Assembly: GCA_965224575.1 (NCBI GenBank)
Contig: CBDCZQ010000006.1
Span: 2,294,001 to 2,358,000, forward strand
Origin: QPIN01 sp965224575
GTDB taxonomy: Bacteria > Pseudomonadota > Gammaproteobacteria > Methylococcales > Methylomonadaceae
Direction of reading: 5' to 3'
Length of the DNA stretch: 64,000 nucleotides
The stretch's first letter is position 1, and every line of letters begins with the position of its first letter. The position numbers and the translations under genes are program-made. The notes below the pieces were generated by a model. It ran no database searches, was not told the DNA's origin, and saw only the letters and a program-made list of their open reading frames with translations. Positions 24,638 through 32,789 of this stretch are shown here, piece after piece.

Positions 24638-26005
24638 ATGACTCAAAAACAATCTATTTTTCTACTCTTCGCCAGTGTTTCTGCAATAATCCTCTGGTTT
24701 TTCTTAACCACAGGGTTTGGGCAGACGCATGATATTGCCTGGACAGCCGCTATTACCTTATTCACTGCTATCTTATGGGTAACAGAGGCCATTCCAATAC
24801 CTGCAGCCTCATTAATCCCTTTTGCTCTATTTCCTTTTTCTGGCGTTCTTAGCCATAAAGAAGTTGCTTCAGCCCTAGGAAACCATGTAATTTTATTATT
24901 GATGGGCGGGTTTATGTTGTCTAAATCATTAGAGAAAAGTGGAGTTCATAAACGCCTGGCTGTTTATATGGTCAAATTAGCAGGAGGAAATAGTAGTCGG
25001 CGAGTTGTTTTTGGTTTTATGTTGGCATCTGCTTTTTTAAGTATGTGGATTTCTAATACAGCGACTGTGTTAATGCTAATTCCTATCGCTTTAGCTGTAT
25101 TGCAAGATAGTGATGATGAAGCAATGGATGTCGCATTAATTTTAGGCATTGCCTATGCAGCAAGCTTAGGAGGAATAGGTACGCCAATTGGTACACCTCC
25201 TAATATTATTTTTATGAGTATTTATCAAGAGATCACTGGCCAGGAAATTGATTTTATTTCCTGGATGGAAATAGCGTTACTTATTGTAATTATTGGTATT
25301 CCTATTATCGCATTTTGGCTAACTCGACACTTATCAAATAATCAAGGGTTTCATTTGCCAGAAATAGGCGCATGGCAACAGGCTGAAAAACGAGTATTAA
25401 TTGTTTTTGGGTTAATCGCTATGGCATGGATAACACGAAGAATATGGAGCGAATGGTTTAACTTGAGTTCTGTTGGTGACAGTACTATTGCTTTATTGGG
25501 TGTTGTATTAATGTTTATGATCCCCAATGGTAAAAAACATGACACTTTATTAGACTGGAAAACTGCTAAAGATATCCCATGGGGTATGTTGTTGTTATTT
25601 GCTGGGGGAATAGCGATTGCCAAGGCATTTACTGCATCAGGACTCAGTGAACAATTGGGCAATACACTAAGCAGCCTATCCGTATTGCCTTTATGGGTTT
25701 TAATAATTTCTTTATGTTTATTTGTTACTTTCTTAACAGAAATTACAAGTAATACTGCGACAGCAACTCTACTTATGCCTGTATTAGCGGCTACGGGTAT
25801 TGCTACAGGAATAGATCCAAAGTTATTAATGATTCCTGCTGTAATTAGTACTAGTTGTGCCTTTATGCTCCCTGTTGCAACGGCGCCTAATGCCATTGCT
25901 TATGGAACAGAAAAATTTACAATTAAGGAAATGGCCAGAGAAGGGTTTGTACTTAATATATTAATTGCATTTTTAGTGAGTGGCGTTTGTTACTTTATGT
26001 TGTAG
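24638..26005 (+). CDS. SLC13/DASS family anion transporter
   Basis: A 455-residue polytopic inner-membrane protein with roughly 11-12 hydrophobic segments. The two inverted-repeat SNT signatures are visible: ISNTATVLMLIPIA (about 131-144) with the following GGIGTPIGTPPNII loop (about 175-188), and TSNTATATLLMPV (about 371-383) with VATAPNAIAYG. These bind sodium and the carboxylate in DASS transporters. The likely substrate is a dicarboxylate (succinate, malate) or sulfate-like anion taken up with sodium. Exact substrate not determinable. No obvious operon partner. Confidence 0.88.
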   Translation: MTQKQSIFLLFASVSAIILWFFLTTGFGQTHDIAWTAAITLFTAILWVTEAIPIPAASLIPFALFPFSGVLSHKEVASALGNHVILLLMGGFMLSKSLEKSGVHKRLAVYMVKLAGGNSSRRVVFGFMLASAFLSMWISNTATVLMLIPIALAVLQDSDDEAMDVALILGIAYAASLGGIGTPIGTPPNIIFMSIYQEITGQEIDFISWMEIALLIVIIGIPIIAFWLTRHLSNNQGFHLPEIGAWQQAEKRVLIVFGLIAMAWITRRIWSEWFNLSSVGDSTIALLGVVLMFMIPNGKKHDTLLDWKTAKDIPWGMLLLFAGGIAIAKAFTASGLSEQLGNTLSSLSVLPLWVLIISLCLFVTFLTEITSNTATATLLMPVLAATGIATGIDPKLLMIPAVISTSCAFMLPVATAPNAIAYGTEKFTIKEMAREGFVLNILIAFLVSGVCYFML

Positions 26006-26296
26006 CATAGACTACACCTGCATTAGATGTTGAAAAGCCGGAGTAGAGCGATAGCGAAGCGAAATTTTTGGCAGTCAACTGGAAGCACTGGTTATGCTTT
26101 TGAACTTTGACATTCACGTTTTTTTAGTTTACGAATTTACCAATCCATATTATTAACTCATTTCCTGATTGAACCAAGATATGGGTGATTAACATTTTAA
26201 TCTGATGGGAATACAGAAAAAACATCCTGTGAATTATAATGTATACCACCACTATAATAGACTGAAGTGTTCTTGCAATTTGATGGCATGTAATTA

Positions 26297-27820
26297 GTCA
26301 GCCCTGAAAAAGTCGCGGGTAATATTTCTCTGAAACGGCTAAATTACCTAAAAATACTCCCGATAGCGTCTGGAACAAAACACCTTTCAGGTCTGCACTT
26401 CTGAGCCTGTTTTTTTACTAAAAAAACCAGGGCAAAAAGAAACAAAATAGCTTCCCTCATCCATTTTTCCATATTCCAGGCACAGGCCGACATCAGTAAA
26501 TTAATACTGTCACCCACAACACCTTTGAGAAAGTTTCGGGTTAACCTAAAATCAGTTTTCAGATGCCCAATAATAGGCTCTATTGCCGCTCGTCTGCTGC
26601 AGCGTTTTCTCTTTTTATCACGCTGGTAACGATTATCTTTTTTCACTGAGGATGCTGGAAGGATAATGTCTGTGTCTCCAAATTTTTTCTTACCTCGATA
26701 TCCTCGATCACATACGGCCTGTTTTACGCCTTTACCTCGGCTACTTTCTATATGAGTGAGTACTTCGGGTAAGGTGTGATTATCATGAATGTTACGTTCA
26801 TGACTGACTACACCCACAATTATGTTGGTTTTTGCCGTGCTGGCGATGGAGGTTTTATTTCCGTATTCATAGGGTTTGTGGTCTTTTCCTTTTCCTATGC
26901 AATAAACATCAGGTTCATGCAGTGAATAAATTTTGTTTTTGTCCTTAGGTTGTTGAGACAATACCCGTTCGTAAAAAAGAAACTCTTTCTGGTGGGTTTC
27001 AAATAGACTGTATTTAGGTAACGTTCTACGCAGTTCCCGAATGAGAATACCGGCAATAGTTCGAAGTCGCTTAAGTGCTTTTTTAGCTTTTGTTCGACGC
27101 TTTACATGCCGAAAATGACGAATGGCTAAGCGGAGGTTTTTGACTTCTTTGATGAAGGTTCTGCGCTGTGATATACCATAATGTTTAGCCAGTTTATTCA
27201 GTCGATTAATGATCTTAATGGCTAACTTGGCATCCGTTGGATAGGTAATCGCTTTTTCTTGCACGGTGGTATCAATATTCACGGTGTCTTCTCATGCCGC
27301 TTTACCATGCAGTGCTACGCTCACCTGAAAAATTTTCTCGAAACCTTTATTCCCGATCCGTTTTCTGAAATGAACCAGCTCTGTACTGTCACAAGGTAAA
27401 TCCAAACTAAACTCCGTTTGTCCACAAAATGCCTGGTAATACGGATTACGTTTAAATTGCACCACCACCTTTTCATCACTCAGGTTTTCGATGTATTTCA
27501 ATAGTTGTAACCCGACCATTAAGCGAATGGGTTTAGCCGGGCGGCCTACACCGGGTGTGTAGTATTGCGCGAATTCTTCTTCAAACTCTGACCAAGGAAT
27601 AACAGCAGCAAGCTGAAGCAAGGGGTCCAGTAAATCCAACTGCTGAAGCAAGTCTTCACCAAATAAACTGGTTTGATGAGCGGTATTTTTAGGTGATAAC
27701 ATTTTCAACTTTTCGACCAGAAAACATAGGACTATTTTAACATTTTTGGTCGACTTGTTCTGGTTAAAATGACGTTATTTCATTACATATCAATTAGGTA
27801 TGTAATTTTTCAGGGCTGAC
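26297..27820 (-). mobile_element. IS5-like insertion sequence with interrupted transposase
   Basis: A 1524-base element. Perfect 15-base terminal inverted repeats: GTCAGCCCTGAAAAA at 26297-26311 and TTTTTCAGGGCTGAC at 27806-27820. It is flanked by TAATTA on both sides (26291-26296 and 27821-27826), the probable target duplication. It carries one transposase gene on the minus strand that is split by an in-frame TGA. Confidence 0.88.
26344..27708 (-). pseudogene. IS5-like transposase with one in-frame stop
   Basis: Two open segments, 27708-27292 (138 residues) and 27291-26344, are in the same frame and separated only by a TGA at 27294-27292. The junction reads HGKAA, stop, EDTVNIDTTVQEK. In relatives an Arg codon is usual here (family knowledge), so CGA to TGA is the likely change. 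DDE residues are present: Asp in NIDTTVQEKAITYPTD, Asp in AVCDRGYRG, and Glu in RRAAIEPIIGHLKTD. The rest of the gene looks undamaged. The second part could start at GTG 27282, but that would lose the N-terminal DNA-binding part, so the copy is probably inactive unless readthrough occurs. Confidence 0.85.
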
Positions 27821-27858
27821 TAATTATACAAATGACTCAGACGATTAAATAAAGGAAA

Positions 27859-27883
27859 AGGCCAGGAGCTAAACTCCTGGCCT
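27859..27883 (-). terminator. Rho-independent terminator of the IS-split secreted gene
   Basis: A perfect 10-base stem AGGCCAGGAG / CTCCTGGCCT with a five-base loop. On the minus strand it is followed by a T-rich run (TTTTCCTTTATTT). It lies 21 bases after the stop of the minus-strand gene at 27904. Confidence 0.75.
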
Positions 27884-27903
27884 AATAATCTTGATATCAA
27901 GAC

Positions 27904-28730
27904 CTAATCACGTGACTGCCAGAGTGATTTGAATTGGTGCAAATTGTTAATGACCATATCGCATGATCGATAAGCACTATCCGATTCATTTTTACTTACA
28001 CACTGATCGAGTTGTTTACGTGCCTGAGACAACTGGTTTAACGCATCCTCTTCGATATTTTTGAGCCGATTTTGGTCTTCCTGGCTGCGCTTTGAACTAG
28101 CATCACGAATACTGGAAGTCATTTCTTTTTCAAAAGATGTCATTAAGGGGACTATATGCAAAACTGCATTGTCAAATTTGACCATATTTTCGTTGACAAT
28201 TGCCAATTTTAAAATTGCAATTTCACCGATAATTCTGTCCCATTTAGGGATTTCAAGAGTAAAACCGGAAGACCTTGAATGGTTATGGAAAAATGGCCAG
28301 CCTCCATCTTCATTAACCCATTGCGAGCTGTAATTAGTTGAGATCTCAATAGCAATAGCGCCGACCGGCGGTGGAAATGTTTGATTGCCATCGGTGTGCT
28401 CAACAACCGCCTCGCTGGTATAGGGACATCCTGGTTTCGGAATCCAAACATAGACATCTTTCCAGAAATCATCAGAATCCAATGTGCCGTGATAAGTATT
28501 CAAATGTCGATAAGATGAAGGGTTTGTAAATTTTCGGCCGCAAGCCCAACTCGGAGGTGTTAGCAATGTACTACCATTATATATCTGATGTTCTTGACGA
28601 GTTTCGCTATCATACCAAACAGTATAATCGGCAAAACTTGTAGTTGAGTAGGCAAATAAAGCCAGAACTCCTGGAATGATTGTTTTTAAAAGGATATTCC
28701 GTATGCCAATTAGGCTTGCGGAATAGTAGG
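27904..28730 (-). pseudogene. Secreted protein gene split by an IS (main part)
   Basis: The frame runs from the IS junction at 28730 to 27904 but has no ATG, GTG or TTG before the TTG at 28566. The missing start lies beyond the IS at 30516-30489. Joining 30516-30489 to 28730-27904, keeping one TAATTA, restores an 855-base frame of 284 residues. It begins MNKLTISLITYY, has a hydrophobic signal-like stretch (TIIPGVLALFAY) and a likely cleavage after TTSFA. The mature protein has WACGRK and CPYTSE cysteines and a helical, charged C-terminal 90 residues with QLDQC and YRSCD. No family is recognised. It weakly resembles the secreted protein at 981-1496. It ends at a strong terminator. Without the IS-removed start it is probably not secreted. 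Confidence 0.8.
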
Positions 28731-28736
28731 TAATTA

Positions 28737-30488
28737 GAGTCTGCTCAGTAAATCAGCACGAGTTTTTTACAAAACTGGCCAAAAAATTGAAAAATTCTCT
28801 GCATCTGACAACATAATATTTTTTCAATTTGTTTTAACGACAATATATCTCTGATTTGACTGCTTTTACGACAGGCAAAAAAGATCCTTTCCAGGATCAA
28901 TAGGTTCATCACCAAGAATATGCTATTGATCCATGCCAGTGAGGTATCTGCACGCTTGGCTCTAATATAATTCAGTCGATAGCCATTCTTGCCTTGGCCA
29001 AATTTGCCTTCAATGGGTATCCGTTGTAGATAATCTGCTCTTCGTTGTGCTTTGAGTTGTTTGAGTTCTTCCCGGTTGTCTTCTGTCTCTTTCTTGGGTC
29101 GACCGAGTGGTTTTCCCGCAAAGTGGATGCCTTTGCTTTTAAGATAATTCCGGTTTTCTCGCGTGCCATAAAGTGGGTCTGCCAAGATCTTTTCTGGGTA
29201 ATAGCCCGTTCGCTGATGATAGTGTTCAACTTGTGATGTTAAATCCAACCCTTCATGAAAAGCATCCCAGCGCAAATGATCTACACGAGAAAACCCATCA
29301 TCTGTTAGGCTGACACTGAGTTTAGCGCCAAATTCAACCACCTTGTTTTGTTTGCCTCGAATGATGGGGCGTACATAAGGTTGGCTGATACTGACGATTC
29401 TATTATCACAACGACGAGTTTTAGTGGTATACATTGCCCATTGCTGTTCATAGAGGTGTTGAATCACCCAGTAGCGATAGAGTAACCAGCGAGGTAATGG
29501 AAGTTCTGTGCCTTCAGGCCAGTATGTCAGGAGTTGTTCAATATGTCTCAGGTTACGGCGAAGATATTGCAGTTGTTGTTTTATTCCTCGGCGTAGTTTT
29601 TTCCTGCCAGGACGTTTTTGTTTGACGATCGATAAAAAAGCAGATCGTGCCTTTTCTCGATAGGTACGTGGCTTCTTATCCAGCGTTGTTTCTAAATAAA
29701 GGAAATCAATGATTTTCTCACTGAACTCACGCGCTTCATTGAGTAGGTTAAGGTCTGTTGGATAACGGATGGCTTGCTCAACCACAGTGGCATCAAGAAT
29801 CAGTTTGCCTTGATGTGTGTCAATTTCTTTTGAATTTCCTATTTCTATTTCTTGTGAATCAGATTTCGCTTCGTCTTCTACGTTTCCTTGCAATGAATCA
29901 TCTTCGTTTTCTTTGCTATTGATCTGCGATGAGGGGTCTGATTCTAGGTCTGCTTTAGCCTGACTTTTTTCCTTTTCGCCATCATGTGCGTTAATAATCG
30001 CTTGCTCGAATACTTCAAAAACGGATGCTCCCATGCGTTTTCTAATATCAACGAGTAATGAAGGCGCAAAGGGTGGTTCCGCCTGAAAACTGGCAAATCC
30101 TACAAAAAATTGCATATAAGGGTTTTCTTGAATTTGCTGAACCGTTTCAATATCAGAAAGGCTTAGCTTGTGTTTTATGATCACTGCACCGATGACGCAG
30201 CGTGCATCCTTGGCTGGACGCCCTGTGTCTGCCGAAAGCCCTTGATAATAACCCTCTGCTAAGTCATCCCAGGGAATGCATTGACTCATTTTTACCCAGC
30301 GATTGTGTTTATCTAGAGCCGTGTCAAAAGGCCAGTCAAATTCTGCTAGAGTGAGTTGTTTCGAGCTACAGGTTCGGATCATAGGTGCACAGGTTTTGAG
30401 TCGTTTATCTGTTTTTCCGTGCACTATTTTATCATAAATAGACTAATATATTAATATTATCAATGCGTTGTGGTTTCTGAGTAGACTC
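28737..30488 (-). mobile_element. IS1182/IS5-like insertion sequence
   Basis: A 1752-base element with 12-base terminal repeats, one mismatch (GAGTCTGCTCAG at 28737-28748, CTGAGTAGACTC at 30477-30488). TAATTA follows on both sides (28731-28736 and 30489-30494). That TAATTA is a true target duplication is proven by the interrupted reading frame, which is restored only when one copy is kept. Confidence 0.9.
28745..30424 (-). CDS. Transposase of the IS1182/IS5-like element
   Basis: A 559-residue DDE transposase. The N-terminal domain (about 30-150) has the QNPYMQFF-like QENPYMQFFVGF motif. An Asp/Glu/Ser-rich low-complexity insert lies at about 150-205. The catalytic core follows, with Asp in LILDATVVEQAIRYPTD, Asp in ILADPLYGTRENR and Glu in RIPIEGKFGQGKNGY. 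The frame is complete, so the element may be active. The stop codon lies inside the left terminal repeat. It is related to the IS5-like element 1 kb away in overall design but clearly a different sequence. Confidence 0.9.
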   Translation of the reverse strand: MHGKTDKRLKTCAPMIRTCSSKQLTLAEFDWPFDTALDKHNRWVKMSQCIPWDDLAEGYYQGLSADTGRPAKDARCVIGAVIIKHKLSLSDIETVQQIQENPYMQFFVGFASFQAEPPFAPSLLVDIRKRMGASVFEVFEQAIINAHDGEKEKSQAKADLESDPSSQINSKENEDDSLQGNVEDEAKSDSQEIEIGNSKEIDTHQGKLILDATVVEQAIRYPTDLNLLNEAREFSEKIIDFLYLETTLDKKPRTYREKARSAFLSIVKQKRPGRKKLRRGIKQQLQYLRRNLRHIEQLLTYWPEGTELPLPRWLLYRYWVIQHLYEQQWAMYTTKTRRCDNRIVSISQPYVRPIIRGKQNKVVEFGAKLSVSLTDDGFSRVDHLRWDAFHEGLDLTSQVEHYHQRTGYYPEKILADPLYGTRENRNYLKSKGIHFAGKPLGRPKKETEDNREELKQLKAQRRADYLQRIPIEGKFGQGKNGYRLNYIRAKRADTSLAWINSIFLVMNLLILERIFFACRKSSQIRDILSLKQIEKILCCQMQRIFQFFGQFCKKLVLIY

Positions 30489-30516
30489 TAATTAAGGATA
30501 TGGTTAATTTGTTCAT
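30489..30516 (-). pseudogene. Orphan 5' end of the IS-split secreted gene
   Basis: The 28 bases read ATG AAC AAA TTA ACC ATA TCC TTA ATT A on the minus strand and continue in frame at 28730 once the IS and one TAATTA are removed. A GGAG ribosome-binding site precedes the ATG at suitable distance (AATGGAGTCAATAAAATG). This is the true start of the gene whose main part is at 27904-28730. Confidence 0.85.
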
Positions 30517-30683
30517 TTTATTGACTCCATTTATCTATCAAAATAGAAATAAAGTAAAGGATATGTTATGTTTTACCCTCAAATGCATCTCATACCAAAC
30601 CTTGCACAATATTTGGTAATTGCAGAATATATCTGAGTTAGCTACACATTACATTAATGAACTCTTGTATCGTTATGGAAAAT

Positions 30684-30702
30684 TTCACAGAATATATGTG
30701 AA
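30684..30702. promoter_or_regulatory. Operator-like palindrome TTCACA-N7-TGTGAA, second site
   Basis: TTCACAGAATATATGTGAA has the same six-base arms and spacer length as the site at 1590-1608. It lies 168 bases upstream of the original start (30516) of the IS-split secreted gene. The rest of the 30517-30984 gap shows only a possible 22-codon frame after AAAGGA near 30570, not called as a gene. Confidence 0.4.
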
Positions 30703-30984
30703 AAATACATTGATTTTTGTATTGGAAGCATAATGCCAAGTTCAGTTGACGCTGGCAGATGTTCGATGAATTCTGACAACGCATGAACCTTGATATAAAA
30801 ATGCTTCAAAAACGAACTGTGCTGCCAAGGGGGGCAACTGTAACTTTTTGTTAGAGTTTTATTCTACAGAAGCTACCAAAGTTGACAAGCATACAAGTGC
30901 ATCAGGTGATATTATTATAAATGAACTCATTTGAACTCAATTGTATTAGATAGGCATTTAAGACTGGTTATACAAGCAACGGGC

Positions 30985-32724
30985 TTAATAAACATCCCTA
31001 ACATATCTTTTTTCTTTTTTCATTTTGTTGATATATTCAATCGCTTTTTCAGCTGTTTTGTTACCGTGTTTTTCAATTAATTCATGTAAAGCTTTATCAA
31101 CATCTTTAGCCATATAATTTGCATCACCGCAGACATAAAATGATCCGCCTTTTTCTAGCCAGGAAAACATTTCAGCACCATTTTTACGCATTTTGTCCTG
31201 AACATATATTTTTTCTTCCTGATCTCTGGAAAAAGCCAAATCTAAACGAGTAAGTAAACCACTAGTTTGCATCGCCTCAATTTCATCTTGATAGATATAA
31301 TCAGTTGCTTTATTGCGATCACCAAATAATAACCAGTTTTTCCCACTTGCTTTTCTGAACTCTCGTTCTTGCAAAAAAGCTCTAAATGGAGCAATACCTG
31401 TTCCAGGGCCAACCATTATAATGGGGAGGCTGTCATCCTTAGGTACTCGAAAACTTGTATTTGGAGAAAAGAAAATTTTAACGTCGCTATTATCATCAAC
31501 TAAATCTGCCATATAGGTTGAGCAGACACCTTTATGATCTCGATTATGACTTTTGTATCGAACACTGGCAACCGTTAAATGTACGCTTTCTGGATACATT
31601 TTTCCGCTGGAAGAGATTGAGTAAGCACGGTGTTGTAATGGTTTTAACAGTGCGATAAATTCAGCTGCTGAAATTTCTATCGTTGGGAATTGTAATAGTA
31701 AGTCTAGCGTGTCACGCCCCCAAAGATAATCAGATAGCTTGTTTTTATCTTCAGATTGCAATAATTCATTTAATTCCTGATCTCCTGATCGGTTTGCAAT
31801 TTCTTGCAATAAACCTTTGTTTGGCAACTTGATTTCAAAATGAGTGCGTAAAGCTTCTGATAGCGTCATAAGTTCGCTATTCACAGGCAGTTCTTCATCT
31901 CCATTACAGTTAATTGCTTTGATAATACTAGCCACTAACTCTGGACAGTTTTGGGGGATTACATTAAGCGCATCACCGGCCTCATAAGTTAAACCAGAGC
32001 CTTTTAAGGAAAATTCGAAATGCCGTGTTTCTTTTGAAGATTTTTCAGCGGTAAGTAAACGATTGGTGTGCATTTTTGTAACAAACGGGTTTTTACGGTT
32101 GTATTTTGGTTTACTATTTTCACTCGTTTCGTTTCCTGTCAGCGTGACTGTAGCACCCTCTGCCATCATAGGAATAACACTGCTAATCCATGATTCTGCA
32201 AGCTCATCAAAATCAACGTCACAATCTACTCGCTCATAAAGACGATTTGCTCCTAGTTCAGATAAACGATTATCCCAATCAATACCAGCCTTGCAGTATA
32301 GATCGTAACTTGTATCACCCAGTGCCAAAACAGAATATTTTGTTTGTTCCATTTTTGGAGCAGAATCAACTGAAATAGCATCCCAGAGTAGTTGTGCATT
32401 ATCAGGCATTTCACCTTCACCATAAGTGCTAGTGATAATGAGTAGGTATTCCATTGTCACCAAAGCATCAAGCTCAAGTTCATCCATACTTTTTACATTA
32501 GCTAATAATCCATGGGTTTTAGCAACGGTTGCTACATCATTAGCGACAGACTCGGAGTTACCTGTTTGAGTCCCATAAATAATATTAATGGTGCGAGCAT
32601 CTGATTGATTAATAGAATTTGCACTTTGCAGCATATGACTGTGCATACCGGCAAAAAAACCACCCAGCCAAGCTTTTTGCTGATCGCTATAGGGGGCATT
32701 TTGTGGGATATTAGGTGTTTTCAT
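30985..32724 (-). CDS. CysJ-like NADPH diflavin reductase
   Basis: A 579-residue protein. Flavodoxin (FMN) domain at about 46-190 (IIYGTQTGNSESVA, TSTYGEGEMPDN, LGDTSYDLYCKAG), then a FAD-binding connecting domain with RAYSISSS near 364-371 and CSTYMADL, then an NADPH domain with GPGTGIAPFRAFLQER (about 430-445) and ending KRYVRDVY, as CysJ does. The N-terminal SDQQKAWLGGFFAG is typical of CysJ-type proteins and of those serving assimilatory nitrate or nitrite reductases. No cysI is adjacent. Instead it follows a long glutamate synthase by 65 bases on the same strand. The partner could be sulfite reductase elsewhere, a nitrogen-assimilation enzyme, or the glutamate synthase itself (inference). 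Confidence 0.85.
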   Translation of the reverse strand: MKTPNIPQNAPYSDQQKAWLGGFFAGMHSHMLQSANSINQSDARTINIIYGTQTGNSESVANDVATVAKTHGLLANVKSMDELELDALVTMEYLLIITSTYGEGEMPDNAQLLWDAISVDSAPKMEQTKYSVLALGDTSYDLYCKAGIDWDNRLSELGANRLYERVDCDVDFDELAESWISSVIPMMAEGATVTLTGNETSENSKPKYNRKNPFVTKMHTNRLLTAEKSSKETRHFEFSLKGSGLTYEAGDALNVIPQNCPELVASIIKAINCNGDEELPVNSELMTLSEALRTHFEIKLPNKGLLQEIANRSGDQELNELLQSEDKNKLSDYLWGRDTLDLLLQFPTIEISAAEFIALLKPLQHRAYSISSSGKMYPESVHLTVASVRYKSHNRDHKGVCSTYMADLVDDNSDVKIFFSPNTSFRVPKDDSLPIIMVGPGTGIAPFRAFLQEREFRKASGKNWLLFGDRNKATDYIYQDEIEAMQTSGLLTRLDLAFSRDQEEKIYVQDKMRKNGAEMFSWLEKGGSFYVCGDANYMAKDVDKALHELIEKHGNKTAEKAIEYINKMKKEKRYVRDVY

Positions 32725-32789
32725 ATTTTCAGTAACTTAATTTGTGATTTAGCCTGTTGTCATTAATAGTTTTGATATTTATCGGTCAA

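Noticed and set aside
25351..25896. 181-codon frame antisense to the SLC13 gene
   Set aside because: The SLC13 protein is well supported across this stretch. The antisense product is a hydrophobic shadow without family resemblance.
28566..28568. TTG as the native start of the secreted gene at 27904
   Set aside because: The frame continues upstream through a signal-like sequence to the IS junction, and a perfect ATG start with ribosome-binding site lies on the other side of the IS.
30567..30640. Possible 22-codon peptide after AAAGGA
   Set aside because: Too short, no recognisable feature, in a gap upstream of a disrupted gene.
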